This document shows, one piece after another, positions 34,487-42,321 of a stretch of 64,000 nucleotides of DNA. The position numbers and the translations under genes are program-made. The notes below the pieces were generated by a model. It saw only the letters and a program-made list of their open reading frames with translations, searched no databases and was not told the DNA's origin. The stretch lies in assembly GCF_001894945.1 (NCBI RefSeq), contig NZ_BCXE01000033.1:154435-218434 (forward strand), read 5' to 3'. This DNA is from Rhodococcus ruber NBRC 15591. Lineage in GTDB: Bacteria > Actinomycetota > Actinomycetes > Mycobacteriales > Mycobacteriaceae. Position 1 is the stretch's first letter, and every line of letters begins with the position of its first letter.

Positions 34487-35989
34487 TCAATCCTCGTACA
34501 AACGCTGCACGACGTCGGCGCAGCGCACGAGCACCCGCTCCGGCAGCGGGTGCCCGTGCGCGTCGACGTCCGTCGGCGGAAGCGGTGCGGGCAGCACGAT
34601 GAACCGGCGAATGCGTTCCCAGCGGCCGAGGTCCGCGTTGAGCCGGTCGACGGCGGCCGCGGCCTCCGCCGGTGGGATCGGCCGGTCCGACATGGGGACG
34701 ACCAGTCCCACGCAGTAGGGCCGGAGTTCACCTGCCACGACGAGGTCCGCGTCGGGCAGCAGTGCCCGGAACCGGCGTGCGACGGCAGCAGGCGCGACGT
34801 ACTTGCCGGTGGAGGTCTTGAACACCTCCTTCTTACGGCCACGCAAGGTGACGAATCCGTCGTCGTCGACGGCGCCGCGGTCGCCGGTATGGAACCAGCC
34901 GTCGCGGTCGATGGCGGCCGCGGTGCGTTCGACATCGTCGTGGTACCCGGCCATGACCGCAGGGCTGCGGACGAGCAGTTCCCCGTCGGGGGCGATACGA
35001 ACCTGCGTGCCGGGCAGGGGCCGGCCTACGGAGCCGAGACGCCGGCTGTCCGGGCGGTTGACGCAGGACGGTCCCGCCGTCTCGGTGATGCCGTAGCCCT
35101 CGAGGGCCGGCACACCGGCCCCGTCGAACCACTCGGCCAGCGGGCGGGCGAGCCGGGCCGACCCGGACAGCACGAATCGCAATCGACCCAGATCCGCGGC
35201 GCCGGACTCGACGCCGGTGCGGATCTTGCCCAGTACATGGGGAACGGATCCGAGGAAGGTGGGCCGGACGTCGCCGAGGTGCCGCACCACCCGGTCGGCG
35301 CGGCCGTCGACGAACGTCGGCAACCCCAGGTGCACGCCCACGAACAGCAAGGCGCGCCCGAAGACGTGGGAGAGCGGCAACCAGAGCAGTTGCAGGTCCG
35401 AGGAGGTGAGCATCCCCAGGCGGGCCATCGCCCGGGCTTCGTAGGCGACGGCAGCGTGCGACAGACAGGCACCCTTGGCGGTGCCGTCGGAACTGGAGGT
35501 GTAGATCAAGGTGGCCAGGTGGTCGGGGGTTACGCCCGCGATGCGGGCCGCCACCGCTTCAGGATCGGCGGCCAGGAGGCGCCGGCCCTCGTCCTCGAGC
35601 TCCCCGAGCCGATTCAGGTACAGCAGTGGCGTGGTGGGCAGCGGCCGGTCCGTGAACGTCAGCACGCTGCCCGAGTGCCGGAGCAGTGCCGCCACGTCCG
35701 CCGGCGGGGTAGCGGGGTAGATCGGCACGGTGACCGCCCCCGCACACACGATCGCCAGGTCGGCGAGGATCCACTCGTAGCTGGTGACGGCGCAGACGGC
35801 GACGTGCGCGCCCGGGGCGATGCCCCGTCCGATCAGCCCGGCGGCCAGCGCAGTGACCCGGCTGCCGACCTCGCCCCACGACACGCTCGACCAGTCGTCA
35901 CCCGCGGGATGCCGGAACGCCTCCGCATGGGGCGTGCGGGCGACCCGGTCGAACAGCAACCGCGGCACGGTGCGGGCGGGTTCAGCCAT
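34487..35989 (-). CDS. Long-chain acyl-CoA synthetase-like protein with degenerate motifs
   Basis: This 500-residue ANL-fold protein resembles the FadD15/FAA1 group. Some motifs are intact: YGITETAG (A5) and WFHTGDRGAVDDDGFVTLRG (A7/A8). The ATP-binding A3 loop reads YTSSSDGTAKGA in place of YTSGTTGxPKG. At the C-terminal A10 position the normally catalytic lysine is replaced (HPLPERVLVR). It may therefore be inactive or bind acyl ligands without turnover. It overlaps the upstream IclR gene by 8 nt, indicating one operon. Confidence 0.82.
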   Translation of the reverse strand: MAEPARTVPRLLFDRVARTPHAEAFRHPAGDDWSSVSWGEVGSRVTALAAGLIGRGIAPGAHVAVCAVTSYEWILADLAIVCAGAVTVPIYPATPPADVAALLRHSGSVLTFTDRPLPTTPLLYLNRLGELEDEGRRLLAADPEAVAARIAGVTPDHLATLIYTSSSDGTAKGACLSHAAVAYEARAMARLGMLTSSDLQLLWLPLSHVFGRALLFVGVHLGLPTFVDGRADRVVRHLGDVRPTFLGSVPHVLGKIRTGVESGAADLGRLRFVLSGSARLARPLAEWFDGAGVPALEGYGITETAGPSCVNRPDSRRLGSVGRPLPGTQVRIAPDGELLVRSPAVMAGYHDDVERTAAAIDRDGWFHTGDRGAVDDDGFVTLRGRKKEVFKTSTGKYVAPAAVARRFRALLPDADLVVAGELRPYCVGLVVPMSDRPIPPAEAAAAVDRLNADLGRWERIRRFIVLPAPLPPTDVDAHGHPLPERVLVRCADVVQRLYED

Positions 35990-36767
35990 CGCTGCTCGTC
36001 AATCCGCCGGGTCGCAGGGCGCGGCCGATCGCACGCGCCGCGGTGCGCACGAGCTGGGTCAATGCGGTGACCTGCGCGGTGTCGGCGGCCGCGACGATCG
36101 ACAGTGCCGCGACGGCGATCCCGGGCCGCTCGAAGATCGGTGCGGCCACCGAGACTGCCTCCATCGTCACCTGGCGGTCGCTCACCGCGATCTCGGAACG
36201 GCGCACCTCGGCCAGGACCCGGCGCAGCTCGGCCGGTGAGGTGAGGGTGCGTTCGGTGAACCGTTCCAACGGCCGCGACAGCACCTCCTCCTGAACGGAG
36301 CGCGGGGCGAACGCGAGCAGCACGAGTCCCAGGCCGGACGCGTGGAGGGGAAAGGGACTGCCGACCCGGGCGAGGGTCTTCACCGCCCGCTGACCCCCCA
36401 GCCGTTCGACGAACACCACTTCTGTGCCCTCGCGCACGCCGAGCTGCACGTTCTCCTGGGTGATCTGCGACAGGTCTTCCAACACGGGCAGTGCCAGCTC
36501 GCGCAGCAGCGCACCGCGGGGCGCGAGGGCCCCGACCTGCCACAACCGGAGCCCGACGCTGAAGCGGCCGGACGAGTCGCGCTCCAGCGCGCCCCATTCG
36601 GTGAGATCCCCGGCCAGCCGGTGCACTGTGGTGAGCGGCAGACCCGTGCGCCGGGAGATCTCGCTCAGGGTCAGGCTGGGCTGCTCACGCGTGAACGCCT
36701 CGAGAAGGGTGAGCGCCCGTACCGTGACGGAACCGGTGGCCGGGCGGGCGGCGCCGGTAGGGGTCAC
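35982..36767 (-). CDS. IclR-family transcriptional regulator
   Basis: This 261-residue protein has an N-terminal winged HTH (SVTVRALTLLEAF, then LSEISRRTGLPLTTVHRL, about 12-70) and a C-terminal IclR effector domain (about 80-250, with GSPFPLHASGLGLVLLAF). IclR proteins respond to small aromatic or carboxylic acids. It starts at GTG (VTPTGAARP). It is divergent from the HATPase-LuxR gene and cotranscribed with the ligase-like gene, suggesting it controls that pair. No clear operator palindrome is seen in the 242-bp divergent gap. Confidence 0.88.
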   Translation of the reverse strand: MTPTGAARPATGSVTVRALTLLEAFTREQPSLTLSEISRRTGLPLTTVHRLAGDLTEWGALERDSSGRFSVGLRLWQVGALAPRGALLRELALPVLEDLSQITQENVQLGVREGTEVVFVERLGGQRAVKTLARVGSPFPLHASGLGLVLLAFAPRSVQEEVLSRPLERFTERTLTSPAELRRVLAEVRRSEIAVSDRQVTMEAVSVAAPIFERPGIAVAALSIVAAADTAQVTALTQLVRTAARAIGRALRPGGLTSSDG

Positions 36768-37009
36768 GGTGTGTTCACCCCTTCCTCGGGAACTGCTCCG
36801 GCCGGGCCGGTACGACTCTGAGCGGAATGCTAGTCCAGCACTCGAGCGCGTTGTTCGGTTGCAGCATCGGATCCCGGTCGCGTCGATCCGGCGCGGTGAG
36901 CAGCACCGCCGCCCCGGGACGTGCACCCGGCCCGCCGACCTGCGCGCCCGGGGGAGCGCCCACCGAGCGGGGAGCCGGTTCCCCGGGCGTCCGCGCTATC
37001 GTGGCCGGA

Positions 37010-38287
37010 GTGAGCACCGCGATCCCGGCCCCCGACACGCTGATCACGCACCTACGGGACGTGCTGGTCGGGCCGCTCACCGAGATCGGCCAGCGCTTCT
37101 CGGCGCTGCTCACCGACCTGGTCCCGCACACCGCCCTGGTGATCTTCACGCGGGAATGCACCGGGCGGCCGCGCAAGGTGGCCGGCGACCCCGGTGTCGT
37201 CGACCGGGTGACCATCGCCGAACTCGACCGCATCCGGAGCGAACTCGCCACCGGGCAGATCCGTCGCGGCCCGGCCCGGATCGCGGGCCGGGACCGCGAC
37301 GTGTGGGTGATCCTCGACGCCACCGATACGCTGCTCGTGCTCGTCCCGGACGGTGCCCGCACCGCCGCGATTCCCCTCGAGCTGGTCCGGGCACTGTTCG
37401 CCGTCGTGGCCACCGGCATCCAGCTCCAGGTCCGCAACGCCAGCCCGGCGTATCTCGCCGAATCGCGTGCCGCCTCGTCCGAACGCGCACGGACCGTCGC
37501 CGAGCTCACCGAGGCCCATGCGATGACACTCGAGTCGATCCTCGCGACGTTGCGGTCGAAGGACCTCGACGACACCCGGGCGCGCATCACCGCGCGTGAG
37601 ACCGCCACCAATGCCCTCATCGGGCTCCGCTCGGCCGTCGACCGTCACCGCGAGCTCGCCGAGGAGGCAGTGACCACGGCCTTCGCTCGGCTGCACGGCG
37701 AGCTGCGTGGTCTGCTCCGGCACCGCGAGGTGGTTCTCGAGATGGTCGCCCCACCCGTGGACGGGCGGGCGCTGCCCGGAGAGGTCGCGCATGCCGCCCG
37801 GGCTCTCGCTCGCGGCGCGGTGCTCGCGATGTCCGCGCAGGCGGACCTCGGCCGCGTCCGGGTCGCCTGGCACTGTCACGGCGGCGACCTGCTGATCGAC
37901 ATCCGGGACGACGGGGACGGCGAGGCCGACGCCGCCGACCTCGCGCGGCAGTTGCGGGACCGGGCCGAGACCCTCGGCGGCACCGTGGAGGCCGAGTCCA
38001 CACCGGGATGGGGTTGCCGCGTCGCGGCGCGGCTACCGCTCGACATGCCCGCTCCGGTGGCCGGTAGCTCCGCACTCGAGGCGCTGGCGGTGCTCGCGCC
38101 CCGTGAGGTGGAGGTGCTCGAGCACCTCGTCGCCGGCCGGCGGAACCGGGTGATCGCCGAGCGGCTCGGCGTCAGCGAATCGACGGTCAAGTTCCACGTG
38201 GCGTCGGTGCTCCGCAAGCTCGGCGTGAGCACCCGCGGAGAGGCGGCCGCGCTCGGCGCGGAGGCGGGGATCAAGGCCGCGGGCTGA
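37010..38287 (+). CDS. Fused HATPase and LuxR-HTH regulator
   Basis: This 425-residue protein has an N-terminal GAF-like sensory region (about 1-150), a helical segment (about 155-250) that resembles a dimerisation domain but lacks an obvious phospho-accepting histidine motif, a HATPase_c domain with the G-box DIRDDGDGE (about 299-307), and a C-terminal LuxR HTH (LAPREVEVLEHLVAGRRNR to about 410). A histidine-kinase-type ATPase fused directly to its own DNA-binding output is unusual. The start is taken as GTG 37010; GTG 37001 is possible. The 3' end overlaps gluconokinase by 17 nt. Confidence 0.8.
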   Translation: MSTAIPAPDTLITHLRDVLVGPLTEIGQRFSALLTDLVPHTALVIFTRECTGRPRKVAGDPGVVDRVTIAELDRIRSELATGQIRRGPARIAGRDRDVWVILDATDTLLVLVPDGARTAAIPLELVRALFAVVATGIQLQVRNASPAYLAESRAASSERARTVAELTEAHAMTLESILATLRSKDLDDTRARITARETATNALIGLRSAVDRHRELAEEAVTTAFARLHGELRGLLRHREVVLEMVAPPVDGRALPGEVAHAARALARGAVLAMSAQADLGRVRVAWHCHGGDLLIDIRDDGDGEADAADLARQLRDRAETLGGTVEAESTPGWGCRVAARLPLDMPAPVAGSSALEALAVLAPREVEVLEHLVAGRRNRVIAERLGVSESTVKFHVASVLRKLGVSTRGEAAALGAEAGIKAAG

Positions 38288-38819
38288 CGTCCGTCCCGGG
38301 CGTCCACTCGGCCGCGCGCCTGACGATTTCGGCGGCGATCTCGGCGGGCTCGGCGTCGATGCCGACGACGATCGCCGCCTCGTCGGGTTCGAGCGGCTCG
38401 AACGCGGCGAACTGCGAGTCCAGCAGGCCGGCCGGCATGTAGTGCCCGCGCCGTGCGCGCAGTCGTTCCCGGATCTGTTCGCGCGTGCCCGCCAGGTACA
38501 CGAAGACCACGTTCTCACCGGCCAGGTCGTCGCGGTAGCTGCGGCGCAGTGCGGAACACGTCACCGCCCCCGGTCGGTTTCGCGCGGTGTGGTGCCGGAT
38601 CCACTCGCCGATCGCCGCGAGCCACGGCGCTCGGTCCGCGTCGCCGAGTGGCCGGCCGGCGGCCATCTTCTCGACGTTGGCACGCGGATGCAGGTCGTCG
38701 CCCTCGAGCAGGTCCCATCCGAGGGTGTCGGCGACGAGTGCCGCGACGGTCGACTTACCGGAGCCGGACACTCCCATGATCACGAGAACCGGTGCGCCGG
38801 AGCGGCCGGGTGAGTCCAT
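38271..38819 (-). CDS. gntK: Gluconokinase
   Basis: This 182-residue P-loop kinase has Walker [11 protein letters not shown] (about 15-24), [14 protein letters not shown] (substrate loop, about 39-52), and [21 protein letters not shown] (about 126-146, split here as RRGHYMP and [10 protein letters not shown]). It phosphorylates gluconate to 6-phosphogluconate for the pentose-phosphate pathway. It has its own ATG at 38819 and converges on the LuxR-type gene with a 17-nt overlap. No transporter is adjacent. Confidence 0.9.
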   Translation of the reverse strand: MDSPGRSGAPVLVIMGVSGSGKSTVAALVADTLGWDLLEGDDLHPRANVEKMAAGRPLGDADRAPWLAAIGEWIRHHTARNRPGAVTCSALRRSYRDDLAGENVVFVYLAGTREQIRERLRARRGHYMPAGLLDSQFAAFEPLEPDEAAIVVGIDAEPAEIAAEIVRRAAEWTPGTDVSPRP

Positions 38820-38852
38820 CTGTGCCTCCGTCGGTCGACGCCGGGGCGCTCG

Positions 38853-39167
38853 TCAGCGCCCCAGCATGCCCCACCGGGTGGACCGATTCACGGCGGCCCG
38901 GCGCGAGCGACGCTCGGACTCCGACATTCCACCCCAGACACCGTACGGCTCCCCGACTTCCAGGGCGTGGGTGCGGCAGCGCTCGAGAACCGGGCATCGG
39001 GCGCAGACGAGCTTGGCGCGGTACTCGCGCAGCTCGCGCGCGTGCCCACGTTCGCCGTCGGGATGGAAGAAGGCCGACGACTCGTGGCCGCGGCACGCAG
39101 CGTGCAGCTGCCAATCCCAGCTCTCGCTGCGGGGGTGGGGGAGGGTCACCGTGTTGGCGATCGACAT
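38853..39167 (-). CDS. whiB3: WhiB3-like iron-sulfur regulator
   Basis: This 104-residue WhiB protein has four cluster cysteines: AACRG, then [10 protein letters not shown] (C-X2-C-X5-C). [23 protein letters not shown] and the basic tail [11 protein letters not shown] follow. FFHPDGERG and [11 protein letters not shown] match WhiB3 more closely than other WhiB classes from memory. WhiB3 senses redox/O2/NO and controls lipid and redox genes. The chosen start [10 protein letters not shown] (39167) fits the family length; an in-frame ATG at 39230 would be long. It is divergent from a mycothiol-dependent formaldehyde dehydrogenase. Confidence 0.85.
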   Translation of the reverse strand: MSIANTVTLPHPRSESWDWQLHAACRGHESSAFFHPDGERGHARELREYRAKLVCARCPVLERCRTHALEVGEPYGVWGGMSESERRSRRAAVNRSTRWGMLGR

Positions 39168-39432
39168 TGCACTCCTCGGGCCTGCGAGGGGTCGCCTCGC
39201 CTGGACGCTGCGCCCTGTGAGGGCGGTCATACCTAAGCCTAACCCGACTTTCGTACTCGATCAACGACACTTCTGCATTCTTCAGGCAAAAGTGGCGGGG
39301 CTGGTCTTTCGGGCAGGTGAAGCCCGTCCTTCGATCAGGTACCGAGGCGTCTCGCCGCCGATAGCGTGTGCGCATATCGCGATACGTCGCCGACGTTGCG
39401 CGAGCACCGCACGAGAAGAAGGAGACACCGTC

Positions 39433-40518
39433 ATGCCACAGCAGGTCCGGGGCGTCGTCGCCCGCGCGAAGGGCGCTCCCGTCGAGGTCGTGCCGATCGT
39501 CATCCCCGACCCGGGGCCGGGCGAGGTCGTCGTCGCGATCGCCGCGTGCGGAGTGTGCCACACCGACCTGCACTACCGGGAGGGCGGCATCAACGACGAG
39601 TTCCCGTTCCTGCTCGGCCACGAGGCCGCCGGGGTCGTCGAGTCCGTTGGAGAGGGCGTCGACTCGGTCGCGGTCGGCGACTTCGTCGTCCTCAACTGGC
39701 GGGCCGTGTGCGGGCAGTGCCGCGCCTGCAAGCGGGGCCGTCCGCAGTACTGCTTCGACACCCACAACGCGACGCAGAAGATGACCCTCGAGGACGGCAC
39801 CGAGCTGACCCCGGCCCTGGGCATCGGCGCGTTCGCCGACAAGACCCTCGTGCACGCCGGGCAGTGCACCAAGGTCGACCCCAGCGCCGACCCGGCCGTC
39901 GTCGGCCTGCTCGGGTGCGGGGTGATGGCCGGACTCGGTGCCGCGGTCAACACCGGCGGGGTCACCCGCGGCGACTCGGTGGCGGTCATCGGCTGCGGCG
40001 GTGTCGGCGATGCCGCGATCATGGGTGCCCGCCTCGCCGGCGCCGACAAGATCATCGCGGTGGACCGGGACGCGAAGAAGCTCGAGTGGGCCACCGACCT
40101 CGGCGCGACCCACACCGTCAACGGCGCCGAGACCGACCCGGTCGAGGCGATAGCGGAGCTGACCGGCGGCTTCGGCGCCGACGTCGTCATCGACGCCGTC
40201 GGCCGCCCGGAGACGTGGAAGCAGGCCTTCTACGCGCGTGACCTGGCCGGCACCGTCGTCCTCGTCGGCGTGCCCACCCCGGACATGACCCTCGAGATGC
40301 CGCTGATCGACTTCTTCTCCCGAGGCGGGTCGCTCAAGTCGTCGTGGTACGGCGACTGCCTGCCCGAGCGGGACTTCCCCATGCTGGTCGATCTCTACCA
40401 GCAGGGCCGGCTGCCGCTCGAGAAGTTCGTGACCGAGCGCATCGCCCTCGATCAGGTGGAGAAGGCGTTCGAGACCATGCACCGCGGCGAGGTGCTGCGC
40501 TCGGTGGTGGTCCTGTGA
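39433..40518 (+). CDS. mscR: S-(hydroxymethyl)mycothiol dehydrogenase
   Basis: This 361-residue zinc alcohol dehydrogenase has a catalytic zinc site with [14 protein letters not shown] and GHEAAGVV, a structural zinc lobe with [15 protein letters not shown], and the NAD-binding GCGGVGDAA (about 188). It follows the class-III ADH pattern ([19 protein letters not shown]) that uses mycothiol instead of glutathione, oxidising S-hydroxymethylmycothiol from formaldehyde; the enzyme also reduces S-nitrosomycothiol. It has a good ribosome site (AGAAGGAGA). The MBL-fold gene overlaps its stop by 4 nt (GTGA). Confidence 0.92.
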   Translation: MPQQVRGVVARAKGAPVEVVPIVIPDPGPGEVVVAIAACGVCHTDLHYREGGINDEFPFLLGHEAAGVVESVGEGVDSVAVGDFVVLNWRAVCGQCRACKRGRPQYCFDTHNATQKMTLEDGTELTPALGIGAFADKTLVHAGQCTKVDPSADPAVVGLLGCGVMAGLGAAVNTGGVTRGDSVAVIGCGGVGDAAIMGARLAGADKIIAVDRDAKKLEWATDLGATHTVNGAETDPVEAIAELTGGFGADVVIDAVGRPETWKQAFYARDLAGTVVLVGVPTPDMTLEMPLIDFFSRGGSLKSSWYGDCLPERDFPMLVDLYQQGRLPLEKFVTERIALDQVEKAFETMHRGEVLRSVVVL

Positions 40519-40574
40519 CCGGGGCGAGCGGAGCGACGGGGGATGTGACCGGGGCGAGCGGAGCGACGGGGGAT
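40515..40574 (+). repeat. Perfect 30-bp tandem duplication at the MBL gene start
   Basis: The unit GTGACCGGGGCGAGCGGAGC (first 20 bases) is present twice, 40515-40544 and 40545-40574, without a mismatch over 30 bp. Each copy starts with an in-frame GTG and encodes TGASGATGD. The first GTG overlaps the mscR stop; the second lies 3 nt after the run ACGGGGGA at the end of copy one. Confidence 0.9.
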
Positions 40575-41204
40575 CGGCACCGTCTGCGTATCGACCGGGT
40601 CGTCACCCACGGCACCTTCGCCCTCGACGGCGGCGAGTGGGAGGTCGACAACAACATCTGGCTCGTCGGTGACGACGACGAGGTGGTCGTGATCGACGCC
40701 GCGCACACCGCACAGCCGATCGTCGACGCCGTCGGGGGCCGGAAGGTGGTGGCGATCGTGTGCACGCACGGGCACAACGACCACGTCACCGTCGCCCCGG
40801 AACTGGCCGCGACGCTCGACGCGCCGATCCTGCTCAACCCGGCCGACGACGTGCTCTGGGAGATGACCCACCCCGGGGTGCGGCACCGGCCGCTCGAGGA
40901 TGGTGATCGGATCACGGTGGCGGGCACCGACATCCAGGCCATCCACACTCCCGGGCATTCGCCCGGCTCGACGTGCCTGTATCTGCCGGAGGCGGGTGAG
41001 CTGTTCACCGGCGACACCCTGTTCTCCGGCGGGCCGGGGGCGACGGGGCGCTCCTACTCGGACTTCCCGACCATCATCGGCTCGATCCGGGACAAGCTGT
41101 TCGCGCTGCCCGCCGAGACGAAGGTGCACACCGGTCACGGCGACGGCACGACGATCGGCACCGAGTCCCCGCACCTCGAGGAGTGGATCCGCCGGGGCAG
41201 CTGA
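40515..41204 (+). CDS. MBL-fold hydrolase in the formaldehyde detoxification operon
   Basis: This 229-residue metallo-beta-lactamase-fold protein has THGHNDHV (HxHxDH, about 77-84), PGHSPGS (His, about 138-144), FTGDTLF (bridging Asp, about 158) and HTGHGDGT (His, about 200). The order matches glyoxalase-II-like hydrolases. Next to mscR it is the likely S-formylmycothiol hydrolase or a related thioester hydrolase, by inference from the operon. Starts are GTG 40515 (coupled to mscR) or GTG 40545 in the duplicated unit. Confidence 0.88.
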   Translation: MTGASGATGDVTGASGATGDRHRLRIDRVVTHGTFALDGGEWEVDNNIWLVGDDDEVVVIDAAHTAQPIVDAVGGRKVVAIVCTHGHNDHVTVAPELAATLDAPILLNPADDVLWEMTHPGVRHRPLEDGDRITVAGTDIQAIHTPGHSPGSTCLYLPEAGELFTGDTLFSGGPGATGRSYSDFPTIIGSIRDKLFALPAETKVHTGHGDGTTIGTESPHLEEWIRRGS

Positions 41205-41265
41205 CCCCGCCGCGGTGCGTCCCGTCGCCGGACCGCCGGACGGGACGCACCGCTACGCTCGCCTC

Positions 41266-42288
41266 ATGGCGAACGAGCGGATCCCCGTGGTGATCGTCGC
41301 AGGCTTCCTGGGCTCCGGGAAGACGACCCTGCTCAACCACCTGCTGCGCAACAACCGTGGTGCGCGAATCGGAGTGATCGTCAACGACTTCGGCGCGGTC
41401 AACATCGACTCGATGATGGTCGCGGGACAGGTCGACTCGATGGTCTCGCTGAGCAACGGCTGTCTGTGCTGCGCCGTCGACGTCGCCGACATGGACGCGA
41501 TGCTCGACCGGCTCGCACACCGCACCTCGGACATCGACGTCATCGTCGTCGAGGCCAGCGGACTCGCCGAGCCGCGCAACATGATCCGGCTCGTCGTTGG
41601 CTCGGGCAACGAGTACGTAGGCTACGGCGGACTCGTCCTCGTCGTGGACGCGGCCGAATTCGGCGGCACCCGTGAGCGGCACCCCGAACTCGACCAGCAC
41701 GTCGCACTGGCAGATCTCGTGCTGCTCAACAAGACCGACCGCATCGACGGTGACGCCCACGACGAACTACTCGAATTGCTGTGCCGCCTCAACGACCGCG
41801 CCGCGATCGTGTCCACCGTGCACGGGCGCATCGATCCGGCGCTGTTGTTCGACATCCCCGAACGTCCCGAGCCGCAACCCGGCGAACAGCTCAGCCTCGA
41901 CCGGTTGCTGTACGAGGAGCACGACGGCGAGCACACCCATCTGCACGACGGTTACGACGCCGTGGACTTCGATTCGCCGGTACCGCTGCATCCCCGCGCC
42001 CTCGTCGGCTTCCTCGAGGACCAGCCGGCCGGGGTGTTCCGAATCAAGGGGTACGTCCACGTCGTCGCCGGTGGTCGAACGCGCACCTATCTGCTGCACA
42101 CCGTGGGCGACCACATCCGCTTCGACCCGGTGCGGCGTACGGGCGACATCCCTGCCACCACCCGGCTCGTCGTGATCGGTGCCGACCTGGACCCCGATGC
42201 GGTACGCGCTCGGCTCGCCGCGTGCGTACCTACCGAACCGGTGCCGGCCGATGCAATGCTGGCCGTGCACCGGTTCACGCCGCGCTGA
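41266..42288 (+). CDS. CobW/G3E-family GTP-binding metal chaperone
   Basis: This 340-residue G3E GTPase has Walker A GFLGSGKTT (about 13-21), the metal-binding CLCC motif (GCLCCAVDVADM, about 66-77) and the guanine-specifying NKTD (about 155). A CobW_C domain (about 245-335) follows. The Glu/His-rich insert EEHDGEHTHLHDG (about 217-229) is a metal-binding loop. Proteins of this family deliver Zn, Co or Fe to client enzymes. It is a separate ATG-initiated gene 61 bp after the MBL gene; no metal-responsive operator is visible. Confidence 0.9.
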   Translation: MANERIPVVIVAGFLGSGKTTLLNHLLRNNRGARIGVIVNDFGAVNIDSMMVAGQVDSMVSLSNGCLCCAVDVADMDAMLDRLAHRTSDIDVIVVEASGLAEPRNMIRLVVGSGNEYVGYGGLVLVVDAAEFGGTRERHPELDQHVALADLVLLNKTDRIDGDAHDELLELLCRLNDRAAIVSTVHGRIDPALLFDIPERPEPQPGEQLSLDRLLYEEHDGEHTHLHDGYDAVDFDSPVPLHPRALVGFLEDQPAGVFRIKGYVHVVAGGRTRTYLLHTVGDHIRFDPVRRTGDIPATTRLVVIGADLDPDAVRARLAACVPTEPVPADAMLAVHRFTPR

Positions 42289-42321
42289 GCGAAGGTGCGT
42301 GGACCCTCTACCGGGGTTTGT

